DNA from: Microbacteriaceae bacterium
GTDB taxonomy: Bacteria; Actinomycetota; Actinomycetes; Actinomycetales; Microbacteriaceae
Direction of reading: 5' to 3'
DNA length: 25,391 bases
Assembly: GCA_011620705.1 (NCBI GenBank)
Contig: WOYR01000144.1
Coordinates: 1-25,391, forward strand
Shown here: in pieces, positions 1 through 6,688 of the stretch
Layout: each line of letters begins with the position of its first letter
Position numbering within the stretch: the first letter of the stretch is position 1
Program-made: the position numbers and the translations under genes
Notes under the pieces: generated by a model
What the model saw: only the letters and a program-made list of their open reading frames with translations
The model's database searches: none
What the model was told of the DNA's origin: nothing

Positions 1-46
1 CTCTGGGTTATGAGCCCAGCGAGCTACCGAGCTGCTCCACCCCGCG
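1..46 (-). tRNA. Initiator tRNA-Met (CAU), 5' part only
   Basis: Read on the minus strand, the 5' end starts CGCGGGG at position 46. A D-arm (GAGC..GCTC) follows, then an anticodon arm with loop CTCATAA and three consecutive G-C pairs at its base; the CAT anticodon lies at 12-10. The unpaired-type C at position 1 and the GGG/CCC anticodon stem mark the initiator tRNA rather than the elongator. The variable loop, T arm and 3' acceptor strand lie beyond the left edge of the window, so the gene is truncated by the window and not damaged. Confidence 0.93.
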
Positions 47-58
47 GCACAAGAAGCG

Positions 59-64
59 ACTCTA
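59..64 (-). promoter_or_regulatory. -10 box for the initiator tRNA gene
   Basis: The minus-strand hexamer TAGAGT lies 12 nt upstream of the mature tRNA 5' end, which leaves room for a short 5' leader removed by RNase P. It fits the TAnnnT pattern seen before most genes here. No good -35 box is visible. Confidence 0.5.
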
Positions 65-120
65 TCAGACGCCGCGGGATGGTGCTGAGGCCGCCGGCCC
101 CGCCGGACCCGCACCAGCGC

Positions 121-3069
121 CTACCCCTGGCCGATGGCCGCCATCGCCGCCTTGATCGCGGTCTGCATGTTCTGGTCGGCCTGGGCCGCCGCAACCAGGT
201 CGTTGGCGGCATAGGCGGCGTTGCGGGCTGCGAGTGCGGTCTGGTAGTCGGCCAGCGCCTTCTGCAGCGCCGCGTTCTGCGCCTCCGTGAGGCCGGCGCC
301 GGTGCCGGCGCCCGTCCCTGTCCCCGTGCCGGTCCCGGTGCCGGTCCCCGAGGCCGGACTGCCGCCGGCGCCGTTGTCCCCGGCGCTCGCGCCCGAGTCG
401 CCGCCGAAGAGCGAATCGAGCGCAGCGCTCAGCGTGTCCTCGAACGCGATCTTGTCGCCGAACGCGACCAGTACCTTCTGCAGCAGCGGATAGCTGGTGT
501 CGGCGTTCGCGCTGGATTGCACGTAGACCGGCTGCACATAGAGGAGGCCGCCCCCCACCGGCACGGTCAGCAGGTTGCCGTAGATCACCTGCGAGTTGCC
601 CTGCCGCAACAGGTTCAGCGCCTGGGAGACGGTGGTGTCGGAATCGAAATTGTTCTGCACCTGCCCCGGTCCCGGCACGGTGCCCTGCTTGGGCAGCTCC
701 AGCAGGGTCATCCTCCCGTAGTTCGGGCCAGCGTCCGCATCGACCGCCAGATATCCGGTGAGCACGCTCTTGCTGGCGGTGGAACTCGACTTGGGGATGT
801 AGGTGGAGTACAGCGTGAACGCAGGCGCCTTCGTGCCGGGCACCTGCATCGTCAGGTAGTACGGAGGCTGGGCCTGAGCTGTCGCCTTGGGCTGCGTCGG
901 GTCGTTCGGCACGCTCCAGGCGTCGACGCCCGAGTAGAACGCGCCCGCGCTGGTCACGTGGTAGGTCTGCAGGATCGAGCGCTGCACCTTGAACAGGTCG
1001 GCCGGGTAGCGCACGTGCGCGAGCAACTGACCGCTCATGGCGCTCTGCGGCTTGAGCGTCGCCGGGAAGATCTTCTCCCAGGTCTTCAGGATCGGGTCGC
1101 CGGGGTCCCAGGCGTAGAGCGTGACCTTGCCGCTGTAGGCATCCACCGTCGCCTTGACCGAGTTACGGATGTAGTTCACATCGTCGAGCGCATAGTCCGG
1201 CTGCGGAGTGTAGGTGTCGACGATCGTGTTCGACAGCTGCTCGACGCGCGAGTACGGATAGTTGGCCGTGGTCGTGTAGCCGTCGACGATCCAGACCACG
1301 CGCCCATCGACGATGGCCGGGTACGGGTCGCTGTCCAGGGTGAGATAGGGGGCGACCTTTCCGACGCGGGTCTTCGGATCGCGGTCGTAGAGGATCTGCG
1401 AGTCGTTCGTCACGGCATCCGAGAAGAGGATCTCCTGCGCTCCGAAATGGATGGCGTATGTCAGCTTCTTGAGGAAGCTGTCGAGCTTCGGTCCGCCGTT
1501 GCCGGAGTACGTGGTGGTGGCGCCATCGGCGGTGTTGTCGGATGCGGTCGAGCCCCCGCCGGACGGGTAGTCGAATTCGACGTCCTTCGAACCGTTCGGC
1601 GCCCCGACGATGGAGTACTCGGGCGACTTCTCACCGAAGTAGATCCGCGGCTGGAAGTCGCCGAGCGCACCCTGCGGAGGGATGTCCCGCTCCAGGAACT
1701 TCGGCTCGCCGTTGCTGGTGCGCTGATTGCCGTACGCGGCGACGATGCCGTAGCCGTGCGTGTAGACCAGGGTGTCGTTGTACCAGCTGTTCGAGCTCTG
1801 GTTGGCGGAGTTGAGCTCGCGCACCGCGATCACCGTGTCCTGAACCGCACCATCGATCTTGTAGCGGTCGACGTCCAGGTCCTTGGTGAATTGGTAGTAC
1901 TGCCGCACCTGCTGCAGTTGCGCGAAGGTGGCGCTCACCAGAGCGGGATCGAGGATGCGGATCTGCGCCGTGGTCTGGGCATCCGCGCGCAGCTGCCCTG
2001 CCTGCACATTGGTCGTAGCGTCGTACTGCACGCTCGTCACATCGCTGACCCCGTAGGCCTCGCGGGTTGCGGCGATGTTGTCGCCGATGTATTTCGCCTC
2101 GAGGGTGCGGGCGCTGGCATTGACCTGCAGGTTCTGAACGATCGCCGGGTAGATCGCGCCGATCACGATGCTCGAGACGATCAGCAGCGCGGTCGCGATC
2201 AGCGGCAGGCGCCAGCGGCCGATGGCGGCCGTCACGAGGAACAGCACGGCGACCAGGGCCGCGATGCCGGCGAGGATCACCTTGCTCGGGATGGTCGCAT
2301 TGACATCGGTGTAGCCCGCGCCGGTGATGGTGGCACTGGTGCCGATCGGGGACTCGCTGGTGAGCGTCGCGTACTGGTCCAGCCAGATGCTGACCGCCTG
2401 CAGCGCGAGGTACAGCGCCGCGGTGACCGCCAGCTGGATGCGCGCCGAACGCGTGATGCGCACCTCGCGGCCCGAGATCCGGATGCCGGCGTAGAGGTAG
2501 TTGGTCGCGATCGCGGCGAGGCCCGCGACGATCACGGCGGCCGAAGCGTAGGCGATCACACCGCGCAGGAAGGGGAAGTCGTAGACGTAGAACGAGACAT
2601 CGAGATGGAACTGCGGGTCCGTCCTCCCGAAGCTGGTGCGGTTCAGGTACTGCAGCACCGTCGGCCACCGGGTCGCCGTCGAGATTCCCATGAAGATGCC
2701 GAGCACGATCGGGATGCCGTACATCGCCAGCCGCCGCAGCGGCTCGATCACCTGCTGGTAGCGGTCCAGTTGCGAGTTGAGCTTCACGTACACCGGCCGC
2801 GCTCGGAAGGCGATGAAGATGCTCAACCAGACGGGCACTCCCATGGCCAGGAATCCGACCAGGAACATGACAGCCGTCGCGTACCACTGCGTCGTGAGCA
2901 CGTTCAGGTAACCGAGCTGCTGGTACCAGAGCACGTCGGCGTACAGGCCGGAGAAGACGAAGAACACGATCACCAGCAGGGCGATCGCGGCGACCGTGAT
3001 CGCGATCGCGGCGCGGGAGCGGCTGCGCGGCTGGCGCGGCCGCGGTCGGCTGGCGGTGGAGGACGTCAC
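121..3069 (-). CDS. UPF0182 family membrane protein
   Basis: This 982-aa protein of the actinobacterial UPF0182 family has unknown biochemical function. A basic N-terminus (residues 1-20) is followed by about seven hydrophobic segments, near residues 20-42, 57-80, 110-130, 165-190, 210-230, 262-282 and 288-312. A large, probably extracytoplasmic domain covers about 320-900. The C-terminus has a Gly/Ser/Ala spacer, an alternating Gly-Thr tract and a final Ala-rich helix with coiled-coil character. The length is normal for the family. The GTG start at 3069 is chosen because a TAGGAT box ends exactly 6 nt before it. The PDZ/Lon-like gene lies 53 bp upstream on the same strand, an adjacency that also occurs in mycobacteria (Rv3193c-Rv3194c, from memory). 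A joint envelope role is inference. The function is unassigned, but family membership is secure. Confidence 0.93.
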   Translation of the reverse strand: MTSSTASRPRPRQPRSRSRAAIAITVAAIALLVIVFFVFSGLYADVLWYQQLGYLNVLTTQWYATAVMFLVGFLAMGVPVWLSIFIAFRARPVYVKLNSQLDRYQQVIEPLRRLAMYGIPIVLGIFMGISTATRWPTVLQYLNRTSFGRTDPQFHLDVSFYVYDFPFLRGVIAYASAAVIVAGLAAIATNYLYAGIRISGREVRITRSARIQLAVTAALYLALQAVSIWLDQYATLTSESPIGTSATITGAGYTDVNATIPSKVILAGIAALVAVLFLVTAAIGRWRLPLIATALLIVSSIVIGAIYPAIVQNLQVNASARTLEAKYIGDNIAATREAYGVSDVTSVQYDATTNVQAGQLRADAQTTAQIRILDPALVSATFAQLQQVRQYYQFTKDLDVDRYKIDGAVQDTVIAVRELNSANQSSNSWYNDTLVYTHGYGIVAAYGNQRTSNGEPKFLERDIPPQGALGDFQPRIYFGEKSPEYSIVGAPNGSKDVEFDYPSGGGSTASDNTADGATTTYSGNGGPKLDSFLKKLTYAIHFGAQEILFSDAVTNDSQILYDRDPKTRVGKVAPYLTLDSDPYPAIVDGRVVWIVDGYTTTANYPYSRVEQLSNTIVDTYTPQPDYALDDVNYIRNSVKATVDAYSGKVTLYAWDPGDPILKTWEKIFPATLKPQSAMSGQLLAHVRYPADLFKVQRSILQTYHVTSAGAFYSGVDAWSVPNDPTQPKATAQAQPPYYLTMQVPGTKAPAFTLYSTYIPKSSSTASKSVLTGYLAVDADAGPNYGRMTLLELPKQGTVPGPGQVQNNFDSDTTVSQALNLLRQGNSQVIYGNLLTVPVGGGLLYVQPVYVQSSANADTSYPLLQKVLVAFGDKIAFEDTLSAALDSLFGGDSGASAGDNGAGGSPASGTGTGTGTGTGTGAGTGAGLTEAQNAALQKALADYQTALAARNAAYAANDLVAAAQADQNMQTAIKAAMAAIGQG
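295..350. repeat. Hexamer-like repeat coding for a Gly-Thr tract
   Basis: Degenerate tandem units of the type GGNACN (minus-strand sense) encode the alternating Gly-Thr/Gly-Ala linker near the C-terminus of the UPF0182 protein. The unit is a multiple of three, so slippage would change linker length without a frameshift. Confidence 0.75.
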
Positions 3070-3075
3070 GCGTCG

Positions 3076-3081
3076 ATCCTA
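3076..3081 (-). promoter_or_regulatory. -10 box, leaderless start of the UPF0182 gene
   Basis: Minus-strand TAGGAT, a 6-nt spacer (CGACGC), then the GTG start codon. A start site 6-7 nt downstream of the -10 box would coincide with the first base of GTG. This suggests UPF0182 can be transcribed independently of the upstream protease gene. Confidence 0.6.
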
Positions 3082-3122
3082 GGGTCGTCGGCTGCGAGAA
3101 TGCGGCGCGCGAGCCGAGGAGC

Positions 3123-4217
3123 TCAGGCAGCGGGGCAGGTGGCGAGCCCGCCGGTGTCTGTGCCCGAGGCGATCGTCTTGACGGCTGCGATGGCATCGCC
3201 GAGCGTTCTCACCGAGAACACGGTGAGCCCGCTGGGGATGTGGCCGGTCACCTCGTCGCAGTTCGCAGCAGGCGCCAGGAACCAGCTCGCCCCGTCGCCG
3301 CGTGCACCGTACATCTTCTGGCGGATGCCGCCGATGGCGCCGACGGCTCCACCCGGGTCGACCGTGCCGGTGCCCGCGATATGGGCGGAGCCGGCGAGTG
3401 CGCCCGGCGTGAGCTTGTCGTAGATGCCGAGGGCCAGCATCATCCCGGCGCTGGGGCCCCCGACATCCTTCAGCTGGATCCTGACGTCGAAGGGGAAGCT
3501 GTAGCTGCTGCCGGTGTAGATGCCGATCGCCGGCTTCTTCGACTGGGCGTTGATCACCGGGGTGATCTCCAGGGTCCGCTCCTGACCGCCGCGTGTGATG
3601 ACCAGGGTCACCGGCTTGGCGGTTCCATTCGCGATGATCGTCTGCTGCAGCATCGTGAGACCGGTGACGTTCTCGCCGTTGGCGCTCACCAATCCGTCGC
3701 CCGCCTTCAGCTCGCCGGCCGCAGGCGTGCCCTTGATGACCTTCGCCACCTGCACCGACGTGGTGTAGTCGATCTTCAGTTCGCTCAGCGCAGCGGCCGT
3801 CGCATCCTGCTGGGAGTTGGTCATGTCGATGGCGCTCTCGGCATCGGACTGGTCCTGCGTCTCGCCTGCCGGGTAGAGCTCATCGAGAGGCACTGCGGCG
3901 CGGCTCGGGTCGAACCAGGAGCCGGCCACCTCGATCCAGCTGGGTTCGTTCTGCGGTCCGCCGTCGACGTAGACGGTGAGCATGTCGAGGGTGCCGGTGG
4001 TCGGATAGCTCTGCCGCCCTGAGATGTCGATCAGCGGGAGCTGCTTGTCGCCGACCCGCGCCGTGCCGAGCACGTCGTACACCGGCCCGGGGCGCTCGAT
4101 CGCGTACGGCGACGGCGAGATGCCGAGCAGCACGGTGCCGATGACGGCGCCGAGGAGCAGCACCCAGCCGACCGTCCGGGCGGCGCGGCCGCGATCGGAG
4201 AGGAAGTTGCGCACCAT
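3123..4217 (-). CDS. Secreted PDZ/Lon-like serine protease (YlbL type)
   Basis: This 364-aa protein has a single N-terminal hydrophobic helix (residues about 15-33), so most of it is probably extracytoplasmic and membrane-anchored. A PDZ-like domain occupies about 140-220 (core 'GELKAGDGLVSANGENV'). A Lon-type proteolytic domain follows, with a complete Ser-Lys dyad: Ser256 in GGPSAGMM and Lys301 in GGIRQKM. The 45-residue spacing is typical of Lon. There is no ATPase domain, as expected for this ATP-independent family. In Bacillus, YlbL acts on a cell-division inhibitor; the substrate here is unknown. The ATG start at 4217 is supported by GAAAGG just upstream and by the membrane helix beginning shortly after. 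The gene is divergent from the DUF2342 gene and sits 53 bp upstream of UPF0182 on the same strand. Confidence 0.92.
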   Translation of the reverse strand: MVRNFLSDRGRAARTVGWVLLLGAVIGTVLLGISPSPYAIERPGPVYDVLGTARVGDKQLPLIDISGRQSYPTTGTLDMLTVYVDGGPQNEPSWIEVAGSWFDPSRAAVPLDELYPAGETQDQSDAESAIDMTNSQQDATAAALSELKIDYTTSVQVAKVIKGTPAAGELKAGDGLVSANGENVTGLTMLQQTIIANGTAKPVTLVITRGGQERTLEITPVINAQSKKPAIGIYTGSSYSFPFDVRIQLKDVGGPSAGMMLALGIYDKLTPGALAGSAHIAGTGTVDPGGAVGAIGGIRQKMYGARGDGASWFLAPAANCDEVTGHIPSGLTVFSVRTLGDAIAAVKTIASGTDTGGLATCPAA

Positions 4218-4220
4218 CGG

Positions 4221-4226
4221 CCTTTC
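4221..4226 (-). promoter_or_regulatory. Ribosome binding site of the PDZ/Lon-like protease gene
   Basis: Minus-strand GAAAGG lies 3 nt before the ATG, closer than usual. It marks this gene as one of the few here with a leader and Shine-Dalgarno sequence. Confidence 0.45.
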
Positions 4227-4267
4227 AGGTCCCGGCTGTTCGCTGCGAGCGGAGGTCGAGCGGGCTC

Positions 4268-4273
4268 AGCCTA
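4268..4273 (-). promoter_or_regulatory. -10 box for the PDZ/Lon-like protease gene
   Basis: Minus-strand TAGGCT lies about 50 nt upstream of the ATG. With the GAAAGG site this predicts a leader of roughly 45 nt. It lies back to back with the opposite-facing promoter of the DUF2342 gene. Confidence 0.45.
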
Positions 4274-4307
4274 GGCGAATCCCCCGGACGCCCAAGCATG
4301 CGAGGGC

Positions 4308-4313
4308 TACCTT
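4308..4313 (+). promoter_or_regulatory. -10 box, leaderless start of the DUF2342 gene
   Basis: TACCTT followed by 7 nt and the ATG at 4321. The spacing puts the expected transcription start on or next to the start codon, and no Shine-Dalgarno sequence is present. This decides for 4321 rather than the longer open frame that runs back into the divergent gene. Confidence 0.55.
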
Positions 4314-4320
4314 AGAGCGC

Positions 4321-5664
4321 ATGGCTGACGATTCGCGGGATGAGCCGTCCGAGGACGACTTCCGCGACATGCTGCGCGAATTCCTCGCCGGCAACACCGA
4401 TCTCGACCCGGCGAAGCTGGCGAGCGCCGCCGGCCTGCCCAACGATCCCGAGATGGTGCAGCGACTGATCGGACAGCTGCAGCAGGCGCTGCAGAACAGC
4501 GGCGAGGGCATCAACTGGGGCCTCGCCCTCGAGCAGGCCAAGGGACTCTCCGCCCGCTCCTCCGTCGTCAGCACCCCGGCCGAGACCACCGCGATGGAGC
4601 AGGCCCTGCACGTCGCCGCCCTCTGGCTCGACGAGGTCACCTCGATCGCCGAACTCACCGCCGCCCCCGTGCTGCTCACCCGGTCCGGGTGGACGGAGGC
4701 CACCATGCCGGTGTGGACGACCCTGGCCGAACCGGTCGCGCGCTCCATCGCCGACGCCCTCACCGGCGTGCTCGAGGAGCAGGCGCCCGAAGAGCTGAGC
4801 GGGATGCTCGGCAACGCCGGCCAGCTCATGCGCAACATCGGCGGCACCCTGTTCGCGATGCAGCTCGGGCAGGTGGTGGGCCAGCTCGCGGGCGAGGTCG
4901 TGTCCGGCGGCGATATCGGCATTCCGCTGCTGGACGGCGAGCAGCGCCAAGCCGCCCTGGTCCCTCAGAACGTCGACGCCTTCGGAGCGGGACTCGACAT
5001 CCCGGTGGAAGAGGTGCGCCTCTACCTGTCGGTGCGCGAGCTCGCCCATGCCCGGCTGTTCCGCCACGCCAAGTGGCTGCGGCTGCACCTGCTCACCCAG
5101 ATCACCGACTTCGCCCGCGGCATCCGCGTCGACACCGTGCGGCTCGAAGAGCTGGCTGCCGACTTCGACCCCGCCAACCCCGAGGAGCTGCGAGCCGCGA
5201 TGACCAGCGGCGCGCTGATCCCGCCGAAGAACGAGGAGCAGCTCGCAGCGCTCGCCCGTCTCGAGACGATGCTCGCCCTGGTCGAAGGCTGGGTGGATGT
5301 GGTCACGGCCGCCGCGACCGGCCGACTGCCCAAGAGCGCGGCGATCGCCGAGAGCGTGCGGCGCCGGCGGGCCGCAGGAGGGCCTGCCGAGTCGGCGTTC
5401 GCCACGCTCGTCGGTTTGGAGCTGCGGCCGCGACGGTTGCGCGAAGCGGCGGCCATGTGGCAGAAGGTGTCGGATGCCGTCGGCGACGACGGCCGGGATG
5501 CGCTCTGGGCGCATCCCGACCTCATCCCCTCGGACGCGGACATCGACGACCCCTCGGCGCTGATCGCGCGGCTCACCGCCGACAGCCGCATTCCCGACGA
5601 CGTCGACATGGCGATCGAGGACCTGCTCAACGACGACGGCGAGAACCGGCCGCACGAGGTGTGA
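4321..5664 (+). CDS. Zincin-like DUF2342 protein (Zincin_2 family)
   Basis: This 447-aa protein has no signal peptide, so it is probably cytoplasmic. An acidic N-terminus and an amphipathic helical region lead to the family core, with 'FAMQLGQVVGQLAGEV' near residues 178-193 and the helix 'VRELAHARLF' at 238-247. The zincin HExxH signature is read here as R239-E240-L241-A242-H243: the Glu and second His remain, but the first His is Arg. Proteins of this family are commonly annotated as zinc-dependent metalloproteases or as coenzyme F420 biosynthesis-associated proteins. Without the first His, protease activity should not be assumed. The C-terminus is acidic. It is divergent from the PDZ/Lon-like protease and is followed, after 151 bp, by the ThiF-like gene on the same strand. 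The family is clear; the activity is not. Confidence 0.9.
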   Translation: MADDSRDEPSEDDFRDMLREFLAGNTDLDPAKLASAAGLPNDPEMVQRLIGQLQQALQNSGEGINWGLALEQAKGLSARSSVVSTPAETTAMEQALHVAALWLDEVTSIAELTAAPVLLTRSGWTEATMPVWTTLAEPVARSIADALTGVLEEQAPEELSGMLGNAGQLMRNIGGTLFAMQLGQVVGQLAGEVVSGGDIGIPLLDGEQRQAALVPQNVDAFGAGLDIPVEEVRLYLSVRELAHARLFRHAKWLRLHLLTQITDFARGIRVDTVRLEELAADFDPANPEELRAAMTSGALIPPKNEEQLAALARLETMLALVEGWVDVVTAAATGRLPKSAAIAESVRRRRAAGGPAESAFATLVGLELRPRRLREAAAMWQKVSDAVGDDGRDALWAHPDLIPSDADIDDPSALIARLTADSRIPDDVDMAIEDLLNDDGENRPHEV

Positions 5665-5682
5665 CTCCTCCTCCTCCCCCCT

Positions 5683-5754
5683 CCTCCGCGAAAGTACGTA
5701 TATCTGCGTACTCTCACGGCTGAGAGCACCCGGATATCCGTGCTCTCGCGGAGG
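5683..5754. repeat. Tandem double-palindrome element (two hairpins inside a closing stem)
   Basis: Two imperfect head-to-tail copies of a palindromic unit sit in the 151-bp gap between the DUF2342 and ThiF-like genes. Copy 1 has arms AGTACG (5693-5698) and CGTACT (5707-5712). Copy 2 has perfect 8-nt arms GAGAGCAC (5722-5729) and GTGCTCTC (5740-5747) around a GGATATCC core. Both copies share ATATC and GT(A/G)CTCTC(A/G)CGG. CCTCCGCG (5683-5690) can also pair with CGCGGAGG (5747-5754), giving a possible three-way junction. There is no T-tract, so a standard terminator is unlikely. It could be a REP-like dispersed repeat, a structured RNA segment or a protein-binding site. Confidence 0.7.
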
Positions 5755-5803
5755 TGGGCGCGGGGGTTGTGGATGGAGCGTGCACGGCCGAACGGGTCGC
5801 GGG

Positions 5804-5809
5804 CATCCT
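5804..5809 (+). promoter_or_regulatory. Weak -10-like box before the ThiF-like gene
   Basis: CATCCT lies exactly 6 nt before the ATG at 5816. The important A2 and T6 positions match TAnnnT but the first T is missing. No Shine-Dalgarno sequence is present, so leaderless initiation is the best guess. Confidence 0.3.
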
Positions 5810-5815
5810 GGGCGC

Positions 5816-6688
5816 ATGGTGCTCAAGGTGCGGACCGGCGTCCCCGTGGTGTGGCGGAGTCCGAACTCGATGCAATTCGGGGTGGACGAGCCGATGGTGG
5901 TGCTGGACGACGTCGATGAGGGCACCGAGCGGATGGTGGCTGCCCTCGTGAGCGGGATCTCGCAGAGCGGGCTCGACATGATGGCGCGGAGCCTCGGGGT
6001 CCCCGCCGACGCGGTGCCGGCCCTGGTCGAGAAGCTGACGCCGGTGCTGGGGAACCACGCGTCCCCGAGCCCCGCCCGGGTTGCGGTACGGGGCACCGGG
6101 TCGCTCGCCGACGAGATTCGGCGCCTGTTGGACGACGAGGGGGTGCTCGCGGCCCCCGACGACGGCTCCCCCGACCTCGCGGTGATCGTGGCGGGCTGGC
6201 TGGTGGCGGCGGAGGATCACGGCGCGTGGTTGCGGCGCGACATCCCGCATGTGCCGGTCATCGTCGGAGACGCAGGGGTGACCGTCGGGCCCTTCGTGGA
6301 GCCCGGCAGCGGGCCGTGCCTGTACTGCGTGCAGTTGACGATGACGGATGCCGACCCGGCGTGGCCCGCGATCGCCACGCAGCTCTGGAGTCGGCAGGCG
6401 CCCGCGCTCGGCCGGCTCGCGACTGCCGAGGCCGCGGCGTTCGCCGCCCGGCGCATCCGGGAACGCCTCGCGGTGGGGGCATCGGCGATGGCGGCCTCGA
6501 CAGGCTCGCCCGCCGGGGCGACCAGCTGGCGGATCGCCGCGCGCGACGGCGCCGTCAGCCCGCGCGCGTGGACGCGGCACTCGGCGTGCCGCTGCGCAGC
6601 TCCTGCAGAAAGCGACTGGGCTCCCGCTGCTGAGCCCGCGACCCCGTCCTCGACCAGGACAGCATCAGCCGGCGCCGTGCCCGCGTGA
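5816..6688 (+). CDS. Orphan ThiF/cyclodehydratase-like protein
   Basis: This 290-aa protein resembles the E1-like (ThiF-fold) partner proteins of azoline-forming RiPP systems. Residues 1-85 look like a winged-helix, RRE-type leader-peptide-binding segment. Residues 85-160 form a degenerate Rossmann region ('VRGTGSLADEI' in place of a full GxGxxG). Residues 160-260 hold the family landmarks: 'GPCLYC' with C168 and C171, then 'DADPAWP', and a terminal H255-S-A-C258-R-C260 matching the usual HPxCGC. The two cysteine pairs could bind zinc. No YcaO, dehydrogenase or precursor peptide gene is nearby, so no RiPP product can be claimed. A homologue occupies the same slot in mycobacteria (Rv3196, from memory). 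The last 134 bp, including the codons for C258 and C260, overlap the 3' end of convergent uvrD2. The Ala/Ser/Pro-rich tail after C260 is probably non-functional read-through. Confidence 0.75.
   Translation: MVLKVRTGVPVVWRSPNSMQFGVDEPMVVLDDVDEGTERMVAALVSGISQSGLDMMARSLGVPADAVPALVEKLTPVLGNHASPSPARVAVRGTGSLADEIRRLLDDEGVLAAPDDGSPDLAVIVAGWLVAAEDHGAWLRRDIPHVPVIVGDAGVTVGPFVEPGSGPCLYCVQLTMTDADPAWPAIATQLWSRQAPALGRLATAEAAAFAARRIRERLAVGASAMAASTGSPAGATSWRIAARDGAVSPRAWTRHSACRCAAPAESDWAPAAEPATPSSTRTASAGAVPA

Noticed and set aside
295..350. Short tandem repeats as a CRISPR array or origin iterons
   Set aside because: They are in-frame coding repeats for a Gly-Thr linker, with no spacers and no neighbouring cas or initiator genes.
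10..3423. Very long plus-strand open frame (1137 codons) opposite the UPF0182 gene
   Set aside because: It is a high-GC shadow: composition is Arg/Gly/Val/His rich without domains, it runs across the real gene and into the next, and the opposite strand encodes a complete known family.
4024..4320. Upstream extension of the DUF2342 reading frame
   Set aside because: It overlaps the divergent protease gene, and the leaderless promoter and family N-terminus support the start at 4321.
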